From: Clostridiales bacterium
Lineage (GTDB): Bacteria; Bacillota_A; Clostridia; Peptostreptococcales; Anaerovoracaceae
Direction of reading: 5' to 3'
NCBI GenBank assembly: GCA_024697655.1
Contig: JAILFI010000026.1
Span: forward strand, 1 to 14,777
Length of the DNA stretch: 14,777 nt
Every line of letters starts with the position of its first letter. Position 1 is the first letter of the stretch. Under the pieces are notes generated by a model. The model was not told the DNA's origin. It was given only the letters and a program-made list of their open reading frames with translations, and did not search any database. The position numbers and the translations under genes were made by a program. Positions 1 through 6,721 of the stretch are shown here, piece after piece.

Positions 1-2082
1 GCCGACATGCTCTCCGGCGGGGAACGGCAGCGCGTCGGCATTGCCCGCGCGATCGTCAAGAATCCTTCGATCATCATCGCCGACGAACCGACCGGCAACC
101 TCGACAGTGCCAACACGCTGGAGGTCATGAATATCATCAAGGCCATCTCCCGGGAAAAACTGGTCATCCTGGTGACCCATGAAGAGAACCTGGCCAATTT
201 CTACGCGGACCGCATCATCCGCCTGCAGGACGGCCGTGTCATCTCCGACGAGAAGAACGAGAACGTCGAAGGGCTGGACTACCGGATCGAGAACCGCATC
301 TATCTGCAGGACATCGAGGATAAGCGGACATTCGAGGATGACGATTATACCCTGCGTGTCTTCAACGACAGCGGGGAGAAGATGGACCTCGATATCGTCA
401 TCAGCCGCGGCAATCTGTTCATCCGCTCGCGGGATCCGCACAGCCGTATGGAGGTCGTCGACGAGGACTCGAGCATTGAACTCGTGGACGATCATTACCG
501 CGCAATGACCGCGGAGGAAGCGGAAGCGCACCGTTTCCATCCTGAGCGCCTCGCAGCGAAAAAACCGCTGCGCCATGCGTCGATCCTGAATGTGTTCACG
601 ATGCTGGGGGCGGGGTTCAAAACGGTCGGCCGGTATCATATTCTGAAGAAGATCCTTCTGATCGGCTTCCTGATCTCCGCGATGTTCGTGACCTATGCGG
701 TCTCCAACATTGCCGGGATCCTGAATATGCCCGACCGGAAGTTCGTGGAGGACGACAAGTCCTATCTTAGCGTGGTCCAGCAGAAGATGTCCGTCGAAGA
801 TTACCTGATGATAGAAGAAGATCCTGCGGTGGCGTACGCGCTGCCGGGGGACGGGCATATCGGCATGCAGATGCCGTTCGACGAGTACTGGCAGACATCC
901 TGGGGCGGGGCGGTCTTCAGCGGATCGCTGAGTTCCGCGGAGGAGCTTACCGAAGAAGACCTGCTCTGCGGCAGGCTGCCTGAGAATGAGTATGAGGTGG
1001 TCCTGGATGCGCTGCTCCTTACGCGCCTTATCGACAATTACTCGGATATCGGGCAGGCCGGCTATCAGAAGCCGGAAGAACTTCTGGACCGTCACCTGAC
1101 CCTCAAAAACCTCGAGCCTTTCACGATCGTTGGCATCACGGACAAGAGCAGCCCCTGCATCTACGCCGCCCCGTCAATGTTTATCAACATGCTGGCCAAC
1201 ACCAGCACGGAAGAAGACCTGTACAGTGACTCTGAAGAAGTGACTGAAGAGGGTACGCAGGAGGTTTATAATGAAGACGGCACGGTCACAGCAACCGCGC
1301 CGGCGGCATCTGCGCTGATCGATTACAAACTCCACGAGGACGAGATCAAACTGACCAAGGGCAGCAAGTGGCCGGAAAACGACTACGAGGTCATCGTGGA
1401 CAACGCGTACGCCAAGTCCATGAAACTTAACAAAGAGATCAAGACCAAAGTGAACGGGCACAAACTGAAGGTCGTCGGCTACTATACGAGCGATTCGCTC
1501 AAGGATAAGTACTTCGTCAATAACAACATGATCAAGTACCAGCTGATCCTCGGCAGCGAGAACATGACCGTCAAACCGGCCAAAGACAAGGAAGAAGCCA
1601 TGATGATGCTGGAGTCTTACGGTTTCAAGATCCGGGATCTGTACCAATACCAGAAGAGTGAATACCGCAAGAGCCAGCTTGCCACGATGCGTGCTTTCCT
1701 GCTCGTCGGGGGTATCATCATCCTGATCTCGCTGATCGAAGTGTTCCTCATCATGCGCGCGTCGTTCCTGTCCCGGATCAAGGAGGTAGGCACGCTCCGC
1801 GCTATCGGAGTGAAAAAACTGGATATCTACCGGATGTTCGCCGGCGAGATCGTGGCGATCACGGTATGCGCTTCCATACCGGGCTGGCTGTTCATGAACT
1901 TCATCATACACAAACTGCAGCACATTTCGCTGCTGGAAAACCTGTTCGTGTGCACGCCGCAGACGATGCTGGTATCGTTGCTCACGATCTTCGCATTCAA
2001 TCTGCTGTTCGGACTCCTGCCGGTGTTCCGTACACTGATCAAGCGCCCGGCGGCGATCCTGGCGCGCACTGATGTCAACTGA
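1..2082 (+). CDS. MacB/FtsX-type ABC transporter, fused ATPase-permease (5' end missing)
   Basis: The gene is open at the left window edge; 693 codons are visible and the Walker A part lies upstream. Residues count from base 1. The ABC signature LSGGERQR is at 4-11, the Walker B ADEPTGNLD has its Asp/Glu at 28-29, and the H-loop His (LVTHEE) is at 60. A linker of about 130 residues joins the ATPase to a permease with predicted membrane segments near 214-241, 563-586, 613-635 and 656-676. The FtsX-type motif EVGTLRAIGV sits just after the second segment. About 320 residues between segments 1 and 2 form a large extracytoplasmic domain, the arrangement of MacB-like mechanotransmission transporters. 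Known family roles are export of peptides or lipoproteins and envelope stress or antimicrobial-peptide resistance; the substrate here is unknown. It stops in TGA, 25 bp before the secreted-protein gene, so the two are probably co-transcribed. Family confidence is high. Confidence 0.92.
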   Translation, partial: ADMLSGGERQRVGIARAIVKNPSIIIADEPTGNLDSANTLEVMNIIKAISREKLVILVTHEENLANFYADRIIRLQDGRVISDEKNENVEGLDYRIENRIYLQDIEDKRTFEDDDYTLRVFNDSGEKMDLDIVISRGNLFIRSRDPHSRMEVVDEDSSIELVDDHYRAMTAEEAEAHRFHPERLAAKKPLRHASILNVFTMLGAGFKTVGRYHILKKILLIGFLISAMFVTYAVSNIAGILNMPDRKFVEDDKSYLSVVQQKMSVEDYLMIEEDPAVAYALPGDGHIGMQMPFDEYWQTSWGGAVFSGSLSSAEELTEEDLLCGRLPENEYEVVLDALLLTRLIDNYSDIGQAGYQKPEELLDRHLTLKNLEPFTIVGITDKSSPCIYAAPSMFINMLANTSTEEDLYSDSEEVTEEGTQEVYNEDGTVTATAPAASALIDYKLHEDEIKLTKGSKWPENDYEVIVDNAYAKSMKLNKEIKTKVNGHKLKVVGYYTSDSLKDKYFVNNNMIKYQLILGSENMTVKPAKDKEEAMMMLESYGFKIRDLYQYQKSEYRKSQLATMRAFLLVGGIIILISLIEVFLIMRASFLSRIKEVGTLRAIGVKKLDIYRMFAGEIVAITVCASIPGWLFMNFIIHKLQHISLLENLFVCTPQTMLVSLLTIFAFNLLFGLLPVFRTLIKRPAAILARTDVN

Positions 2083-2107
2083 TAAACGGGAGCAAGAGGG
2101 AAGAATA

Positions 2108-3304
2108 ATGAGAAGCTTTAAAACTGTACGCAGAAGGACCGGGCTGCGCATCCTGACGATACTGACGGCGGTCATGCTCATCTTCGGACAGAGCGTCTTT
2201 GCGGACACAGCACCGGCTCCTGTCCGGGAGGTCCATAAAGTATCCGCGGGCGAGAAGATGTACTGTTTCTTTGTTCAGAAAAACGTTGTGCTCACGCCCG
2301 CACAGATCGCTGCCATCGAAGACGACCAGGCACTGACCGAAGATATTCTGAAGAGGGCGGGGCTGTACATGCGTGAAACGAGCTGCACCAGCGCGGACCA
2401 CCCGGTCATTACCATGGAGGCATGGCTCAAAGCGGGCAATACCGTGCAGCTGAGTCAGATCGACATCGTCAAACTACGGCAGGCGATGCCCTCTGAAGGC
2501 GAACCGGTCAAGCTCCATCTGGACCTGCGCTTCACCGTAAAAGAACCCTGGGAGGATGAGGTGCAGCCACAACCGGACGACCCTGCTGTTGAGCCCGGGG
2601 ATGAACCCGGCGACGACCCTGCTGTCGATCCGCCGGAAGATCCGTCAGATAACCCCGGTGATGTCCCCGGGGACGGATCCGGTGAAGGCACAGGGGATGA
2701 CCCGGCTGTTGAGCCATCTGATAATCCGGGCGGTGGATCCGGTGACAGCGCAGGGGATGACCCGGCTGTTGGGCCATCTGATAATCCGGGCGGTGGATCC
2801 GGTGACGGCGCAGGGGACGACCCCGGCGATGAACCGGAGAAAAAGCGGCAGGTTTATTCCACCTTCAAGAAAACCAGTCCGGAGCTTTTGTTCATCGTGA
2901 TCGCGACCGATGCGGACGCGGCAGAAGCAGAAGAGGACTGCAGCGGACAGTCTGCTGTGCCTGCGGAACCGGACGAACCGGAACTGCCGGAGTTCCCGGA
3001 CGGCATGGAAGGGTTTGAACTGCCTGAGGATCTCTCCATTCCGGAGGCGATCCTGCCGGAGTTCCGGACGATCAAGATGACCGACAAAAAAGGCGCTCCG
3101 CTTGAAGAAGTGCTGCAGGATGGGGATCCGGTGTCGCTGGAGTGGATCGAACCGAAAAAGAAGATAGACAAGAGTGATTTTGAGGAGTTCCTGGAGCATA
3201 TCCCGGGCGGCGTGGCCGGACTGGGTGCGATCCTCGGCATTGCTGCCGCCGGGGTCGGTGCGGCAGTCATCGCGGTCCGCCGTAAACGGGAGGCGGAGGA
3301 GTAG
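2108..3304 (+). CDS. Secreted, C-terminally membrane-anchored acidic repeat protein
   Basis: 398 aa, family not recognised. The ATG at 2108 is chosen because GAGGG (2096-2100) precedes it by 7 bp and it begins a clean signal peptide: basic RRR at 8-10, a hydrophobic core at 15-30, and a likely cleavage after Ala32 (VFA/DT). An in-frame start 12 codons upstream would overlap the preceding gene and lacks this context. Residues about 33-150 form a globular-looking N-terminal region. Residues about 155-245 are a low-complexity Asp/Pro/Gly/Glu region containing 20-residue repeats (GDDPAVEPSDNPGGGSG type). A second acidic section (about 270-320) follows. The C-terminus has a Gly/Ala-rich hydrophobic helix (about 368-389) and a basic tail (VRRKREAEE), the topology of a protein anchored outside the cell membrane. 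No LPxTG is visible. Adjacent to the ABC gene, it may be a partner or surface accessory protein; that is inference only. Confidence 0.8.
   Translation: MRSFKTVRRRTGLRILTILTAVMLIFGQSVFADTAPAPVREVHKVSAGEKMYCFFVQKNVVLTPAQIAAIEDDQALTEDILKRAGLYMRETSCTSADHPVITMEAWLKAGNTVQLSQIDIVKLRQAMPSEGEPVKLHLDLRFTVKEPWEDEVQPQPDDPAVEPGDEPGDDPAVDPPEDPSDNPGDVPGDGSGEGTGDDPAVEPSDNPGGGSGDSAGDDPAVGPSDNPGGGSGDGAGDDPGDEPEKKRQVYSTFKKTSPELLFIVIATDADAAEAEEDCSGQSAVPAEPDEPELPEFPDGMEGFELPEDLSIPEAILPEFRTIKMTDKKGAPLEEVLQDGDPVSLEWIEPKKKIDKSDFEEFLEHIPGGVAGLGAILGIAAAGVGAAVIAVRRKREAEE
2701..2820 (+). repeat. 60-bp in-frame tandem repeat, two near-identical copies
   Basis: Bases 2701-2760 and 2761-2820 are two consecutive 60-bp copies that differ at only three places by eye. 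Each encodes 20 residues of the Asp/Pro/Gly-rich stalk of the secreted protein. Degenerate relatives lie on both sides: the end of 2641-2700 shares GGATCCGGTGA and CAGGGGATGA with the copies. Near-identity at the DNA level, not only in the protein, indicates a recent duplication or slippage. Confidence 0.9.
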
Positions 3305-3337
3305 ACTGCCGGAAATCTTCGGAAAATAAATTGGGTA

Positions 3338-3366
3338 TTGAAAAGCGCCGGAAATTCACTTATAAT
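3338..3366 (+). promoter_or_regulatory. Sigma70/SigA-type promoter of tRNA-Pro
   Basis: TTGAAA (3338-3343), a 17-bp spacer and a perfect TATAAT (3361-3366) lie 14 bp upstream of the mature tRNA 5' end. This predicts a short 5' leader removed by RNase P. Confidence 0.85.
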
Positions 3367-3380
3367 GATTTTCGGCTCGT

Positions 3381-3457
3381 CGGGGCGTGGCGCAGTTTGG
3401 TAGCGTGCTTGACTGGGGGTCAAGAGGCCGCAGGTTCAAGTCCTGTCGCTCCGACCA
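3381..3457 (+). tRNA. tRNA-Pro (anticodon GGG)
   Basis: This is a 77-nt cloverleaf read by hand. The acceptor arm CGGGGCG pairs with CGCTCCG (one G-U), followed by discriminator A and an encoded CCA (3455-3457). The anticodon stem CTTGA/TCAAG encloses the loop CTGGGGG, placing GGG at 3415-3417 with U33 before it. The T-arm has GTTCAAG and the D-arm has the GG of TTTGGTAGC. The C1-G72 pair and discriminator A fit bacterial tRNA-Pro. It decodes CCC and CCU. It has its own promoter and terminator and is not part of a tRNA cluster within the window. Confidence 0.97.
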
Positions 3458-3463
3458 TACGAA

Positions 3464-3497
3464 ACCCTCGGGATCGCAGGATCCCGGGGGTTTTTTC
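3464..3497 (+). terminator. Intrinsic terminator of tRNA-Pro
   Basis: ACCCTCGGGATC (3464-3475) pairs with GATCCCGGGGGT (3480-3491) as 12 bp with one G-U, closed by a GCAG loop and followed by six T (3491-3496). It begins 7 bp after the tRNA CCA. Confidence 0.93.
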
Positions 3498-3512
3498 TTT
3501 CACGCCGGCCGT

Positions 3513-3572
3513 TTGCCGGCGGTGTTTGCTTGCGACTCTTGCCGGCGGTGTTTGCTTGCGACTCTTGCCGGC
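3513..3572. repeat. 26-bp tandem repeat (2.3 copies)
   Basis: Copies at 3513-3538 and 3539-3564 are identical. A third partial copy (TTGCCGGC, 3565-3572) follows. The unit begins TTGCCGGCGGTG and ends GCGACTC. A related GCCGGC lies just before it at about 3504-3508. It starts about 16 bp after the T-run of the tRNA-Pro terminator. Confidence 0.92.
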
Positions 3573-3594
3573 ATTTCGAAAGGTCTTTTCTGCC

Positions 3595-3704
3595 TGCCGC
3601 GTAAAAACGTTTAAATATGCAAAATCACCAACTGATTTCAACGTTTTTCGAGACTGTTTCTGTTACGCGGCAACGTTTTTTGATGAGGAAGGCCGTAAAC
3701 GTTG
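3595..3704. repeat. AACGTT-box cluster with inverted repeats
   Basis: The palindrome AACGTT occurs four times: 3606-3611, 3640-3645, 3672-3677 and 3698-3703. A perfect 10-bp inverted repeat, TGCCGCGTAA (3595-3604) and TTACGCGGCA (3663-3672), encloses the first two boxes. A second, CAACGTTT (3671-3678) and AAACGTTG (3697-3704), joins the last two. Possible roles are clustered protein-binding sites, a structured RNA or the remains of a small mobile element; none can be chosen from sequence alone. Confidence 0.75.
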
Positions 3705-3793
3705 AATTTTTTGGTGTTTTTGCTCATTTGCTGCATTTTTACGTACACGGCATGATGCGCGCGTATTGAGTGGGAGAGACTTCTTTTCGTTGC

Positions 3794-3901
3794 GCACTGC
3801 CGTATCGGTAGCATCTCCTACGGCGTGCACTGCCGTATCGGTAGCATCTCCTACGGCGCGCACTGCCGTATCGGCAGCATCTCCTACGGCGCGCACTGCC
3901 G
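3794..3901. repeat. 33-bp tandem repeat array with a hairpin in each unit
   Basis: Units start at GCACTGCC at 3794, 3827 and 3860, with the start of a fourth at 3893. The period is exactly 33 bp and the copies differ by one or two bases (for example GTAGC against GCAGC). Each full unit carries GCCGTA and TACGGC arms around a 14-nt centre, and an alternative inner pairing GTAG/CTAC. The period equals 11 codons, so all frames read as 11-residue repeats, but no frame has a convincing start. There are no unique spacers, so it is not a CRISPR array. Confidence 0.9.
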
Positions 3902-3963
3902 CGCAGGTAAGATATCTGCCGGCGCATGCTTTCGCATTACAGCGCGGGTTTCCTGTCTTGAAG

Positions 3964-3992
3964 TTGATTCCCCCGGTCTGCGGGAGTACAAT
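3964..3992 (+). promoter_or_regulatory. Promoter of the pheA gene cluster
   Basis: TTGATT (3964-3969), a 17-bp spacer and TACAAT (3987-3992) predict a transcript start near 3999 and a leader of about 65 nt. The spacer is itself a small inverted repeat (CCCGGTCTGCGGG). The leader contains TTCCGC/GCGGAA arms around TCATGAGG (about 4008-4027). No T-box or leader peptide with Phe codons was seen. Confidence 0.7.
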
Positions 3993-4063
3993 ACTTTCAT
4001 CGGCTCGTTCCGCTCATGAGGGCGGAAGGGAACCCGCGAATGAGAAAGAGAGAATGATACTGT

Positions 4064-5200
4064 ATGAAGATAGAAGATGCAAGAAAGAAGATCGATGCCC
4101 TGGATACACAGATCGTCGACCTTTTTTGCGAACGTATGAATGCCAGCTGTGAGATCGCAAAGGTCAAGGCGGCGGATGGGCTGGATATTTACAATCCTGT
4201 CCGTGAGCGGGAGATCCTTGATAAGGTCGCTGCACAGCACGAGGACATGGAACTCTATACAAACCGTCTGTACCAGACGATTTTCGAACTGTCCCGCGCC
4301 TATCAGCGTGAATTCGTCAAGGCGCCTGCGAAGATCCGTGAGCAGATCGAAGCGATGCGAAAGCAACGCGAACTGGGTCTGCCGGAGCGGGCGACCGTCG
4401 CCTGTCAGGGCGTGGAAGGCGCCTACGCGCAGATGGCGGCGGACCGGCTCTTCAAACGCGGCAGCCTCATGTACATGAAGAGTTTTGAAGCCGTCTTTGA
4501 CGCCGTGGACAAGGGGCTGTGCCAGTTCGGCGTGCTGCCGATCGACAACAGCACGAACGGGTCCGTCAAGCAGGTGTACGACCTCATGGCAGAGAAGAAG
4601 TTCTATATCGTCGCGAGCACACAGCTGTTTATCAAGCACGAACTGCTGGCGAAAAAGGGAACGAAGCTGTCTGATATCAAAGCGGTCTATTCGCATGATC
4701 AAGGGCTCAACCAGTGCAGCGCGTTCCTCAAGACGCTGCCGCCATGGGTGCAGCTGCTGCCGAGTGACAATACCGCCACCGCGGCGAAGTTCGTGGCGGA
4801 GAGCGGGGAACCGGTCGCGGCGATCTCGTCGCACAACTGCGCAGATATCTACGGCCTTGAGAAGATCGCCGGCGACATCGCGAACAACCAGAACAACTAC
4901 ACGAAATTCATTGTCATCGCCAAAGAACCGCTGCTTTATGAAGGCGCGAACTACATCAGTCTGCTGCTGACGACGGAGCACCGGCCCGGTGCGCTCTTTG
5001 CGATCATGGCGCGCTTCGCGGCGCTTGACATCAACCTGACCAAACTGGAGTCCATGCCCATTCCCGGCGAGGACTTTGAGTTCATGTTCTTCTTTGAACT
5101 GCAGGCATCCGTCATGGATGACCGCGTGGCCGACATGCTGGCGGAACTCGAGCGGTCCTGCGAGACATTCCAGTTCCTCGGCAATTACACAGCCCTGTAG
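4064..5200 (+). CDS. pheA: Bifunctional chorismate mutase / prephenate dehydratase (P-protein)
   Basis: 378 aa, cytoplasmic, phenylalanine biosynthesis: chorismate to prephenate, then to phenylpyruvate. Residues 1 to about 90 are an AroQ-type mutase (ARKKIDALD with R7, IAKVKA with K35, PVREREIL). Residues about 110-290 are the dehydratase, with PIDNSTNGSV at 159-168 and NNYTKF, in which the usual TRF reads T280-K281-F282. Residues about 297-378 are an ACT domain with GALF (309-312) and ESMP (329-332), the places where many PheA proteins have GALV and ESRP for Phe feedback binding. The length suits the fused family. The ATG at 4064 starts directly into the mutase helix; only a weak purine-rich ribosome site precedes it. 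It is first in a run of five same-strand genes, with 42 bp to the next. The Lys and Met substitutions may alter activity or feedback; that is inference. Confidence 0.94.
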   Translation: MKIEDARKKIDALDTQIVDLFCERMNASCEIAKVKAADGLDIYNPVREREILDKVAAQHEDMELYTNRLYQTIFELSRAYQREFVKAPAKIREQIEAMRKQRELGLPERATVACQGVEGAYAQMAADRLFKRGSLMYMKSFEAVFDAVDKGLCQFGVLPIDNSTNGSVKQVYDLMAEKKFYIVASTQLFIKHELLAKKGTKLSDIKAVYSHDQGLNQCSAFLKTLPPWVQLLPSDNTATAAKFVAESGEPVAAISSHNCADIYGLEKIAGDIANNQNNYTKFIVIAKEPLLYEGANYISLLLTTEHRPGALFAIMARFAALDINLTKLESMPIPGEDFEFMFFFELQASVMDDRVADMLAELERSCETFQFLGNYTAL

Positions 5201-5227
5201 CATAAAAGATCTGTCCGTCGTGTGACC

Positions 5228-5245
5228 AAAGGAGACAACAAAGTG
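5228..5245 (+). promoter_or_regulatory. Ribosome site fixing a GTG start for the CoA-transferase
   Basis: AAAGGAG (5228-5234) lies 8 bp before GTG at 5243. An in-frame GTG at 5222 would place this strong site inside the coding region and has no site of its own, so the 5243 start is preferred. Confidence 0.8.
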
Positions 5246-6721
5246 GAACGGATCGCGGCATCTCTACGGAACAAAACCATGACTGCCGGACAGGCAGCCG
5301 GTCTGATCACGACCGGCATGACCATCGGTGTGAGCGGATTCACGTCGGTCGGCTATCCGAAAGCGGTCCCGCTCGCGCTGGCGGCGTCGGGACATGCGAA
5401 AGAACTGACGCTGCTCGCAGGGGCGTCGATCGGCGATGAGATCGACGGCGCACTGGCCAGAGCAGGTCTCATCAGCCATCGCTTTGCCTACCAGTCGAAC
5501 AAAGACATGCGCGCGGCGATCAACCGCGGGGATGTGCAGTACGCGGATTATCATATCTCGCACTTCCCGATGAACATCGGGCAGGGAGCGGGGCCGCATG
5601 TGAATGCGGCCATCATCGAGTGCGCAGCGGTGACAGAAGAAGGGCTGATCCCGACGGCTTCGGCGGGCAGTTCGGACGCGCTTGTCCGGAATGCGGATTT
5701 CGTTATCGCGGAAGTCAATACGACGGTTCCTCTTGGAATCGCCGGCATGCACGATATCTTTGAGATGGGCAGACCGCCCGCCGCAAAGATCATCCCCATC
5801 ACACATCCGATGGACCGCGTGGGAACGGCATATATTCCGTGCCCGCCGGAGAAGATCGCAGCGGTCGTGATCTCAGAGCTGACCGATGAACCGCAGAGAT
5901 TCAGACCGGTCTCCCCTGAGACTGAGGCAATTGGCGAGCATGTTGTGGAATTCCTGAAGAGGGAAATCGCAGCGGGCAGATTGCCCGCAGATCCCGGCCC
6001 GATCCAGTCTGGCGTAGGCAGCATCGGCAATGCGGTACTTGCAAGCCTTGCAAAAAGTGGCTTTAGGGGTTTAAGCATGTACACGGAAGTGATGCAGGAC
6101 GCGGCGTTTCCGCTTCTGGAAGAAGGGGTGTTCGATCACATCTCCGCCAGTTCTGTTACTTTAGGTGAAGAGAACAAGAAAATATTTTATGACAACATAG
6201 AACGATTCCGCGAAAAGATCGTGATCCGCCCGCAGGAGATCTCCAACCACCCGGAGGTGATCCGCCGGCTTGGCGTCATCGCGCTCAACACGCCCATCGA
6301 AGTCGATCTGTACGGCAACGTAAATTCGACGCACATCATGGGCACGAAAATCATGAACGGCATCGGCGGCAGCGGGGATTTTGCCCGCAACGCGGCGGTT
6401 AGCATCTTTGCAGCGACCTCGACCGCAAAGAACGGAGCGATTTCCAGGATCGTCCCGATGGTTTCGCATGTGGATCATACGGAGCACGATGTGGATGTGA
6501 TCATCACCGAACAGGGGGTGGCAGATCTCCGTTGGAAGACGCCGAAGGAGCGTGCCGAACTGCTGATCGAAAACTGTGCGCATCCGGACTATCGGCCGCA
6601 GTTAAGAGAGTATTATACGCATGCGCGCTCCGTTTCGCCGGGCAGCCACACCCCGCACGATCTGGCGGAAGCTTTTTCGTGGCATCTGCTGTATCAGGAA
6701 AAGGGGACGATGAAGAAATGA
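5243..6721 (+). CDS. Acetyl-CoA hydrolase/transferase family CoA-transferase (succinyl-CoA:acetate type)
   Basis: 492 aa from the GTG at 5243. It matches the Cat1/AarC/Ach1 family, which moves CoA between acyl-CoA and a free acid such as acetate or succinate through a glutamyl-CoA intermediate. Visible marks are VSGFTSVGYPKAVP near the N-terminus, the IQSGVGSIGNAV segment, the MYTEVMQDA segment with the probable catalytic Glu282, a Gly-rich GIGGSGDFARNA, and a late IITEQGVADLRW typical of the family. Length is normal at about 500 aa. The stop TGA overlaps the ATG of the next gene by 4 bp, showing translational coupling. In anaerobes such enzymes salvage CoA or feed butyrate, propionate or succinate fermentation. 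The actual acid pair cannot be told; succinate/acetate is the best guess from overall resemblance. Confidence 0.88.
   Translation: MERIAASLRNKTMTAGQAAGLITTGMTIGVSGFTSVGYPKAVPLALAASGHAKELTLLAGASIGDEIDGALARAGLISHRFAYQSNKDMRAAINRGDVQYADYHISHFPMNIGQGAGPHVNAAIIECAAVTEEGLIPTASAGSSDALVRNADFVIAEVNTTVPLGIAGMHDIFEMGRPPAAKIIPITHPMDRVGTAYIPCPPEKIAAVVISELTDEPQRFRPVSPETEAIGEHVVEFLKREIAAGRLPADPGPIQSGVGSIGNAVLASLAKSGFRGLSMYTEVMQDAAFPLLEEGVFDHISASSVTLGEENKKIFYDNIERFREKIVIRPQEISNHPEVIRRLGVIALNTPIEVDLYGNVNSTHIMGTKIMNGIGGSGDFARNAAVSIFAATSTAKNGAISRIVPMVSHVDHTEHDVDVIITEQGVADLRWKTPKERAELLIENCAHPDYRPQLREYYTHARSVSPGSHTPHDLAEAFSWHLLYQEKGTMKK

Larger units (their letters stand above)
3498..3963. other. Repeat-rich non-coding block between tRNA-Pro and pheA
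   Basis: There is no credible gene in this stretch on either strand: the open frames found lack ribosome sites, are repeats translated in several frames, or show no protein-like composition. It holds, in order, a 26-bp tandem repeat, an AT-richer section with four AACGTT boxes and inverted repeats, and a 33-bp tandem hairpin array; the pheA promoter follows. The middle section (about 3600-3770) is clearly more AT-rich than neighbouring genes, which hints at a different origin or a regulatory or RNA-coding role. No integrase or transposase is nearby. Confidence 0.7.

Noticed and set aside
3308..3355. Direct repeat GCCGGAAAT around the tRNA-Pro promoter as an operator
   Set aside because: Two 9-bp copies 39 bp apart are weak evidence, and tRNA genes are rarely controlled this way.
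3663..3896. Minus-strand frame encoding 11-residue repeats (AVGDATDT)
   Set aside because: The 33-bp period keeps all frames open, so an open frame is no evidence. The C-terminal part has no protein-like pattern.
3794..3901. CRISPR-like array
   Set aside because: The repeats abut directly without variable spacers and no cas genes are present.
3884..5203. Open frame of 439 codons on the minus strand across pheA
   Set aside because: It is opposite a clearly real gene, has His/Arg/Asp-rich composition typical of antisense translation, and runs into repeat DNA.
5222..5242. GTG at 5222 as start of the CoA-transferase
   Set aside because: It lacks a ribosome site, and the strong AAAGGAG at 5228-5234 points to the GTG at 5243.
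6532..6717. Upstream extension of the GNAT/NnrE frame
   Set aside because: It lies wholly inside the CoA-transferase gene. The ATGA overlap at 6718 with its ribosome site is the natural start.
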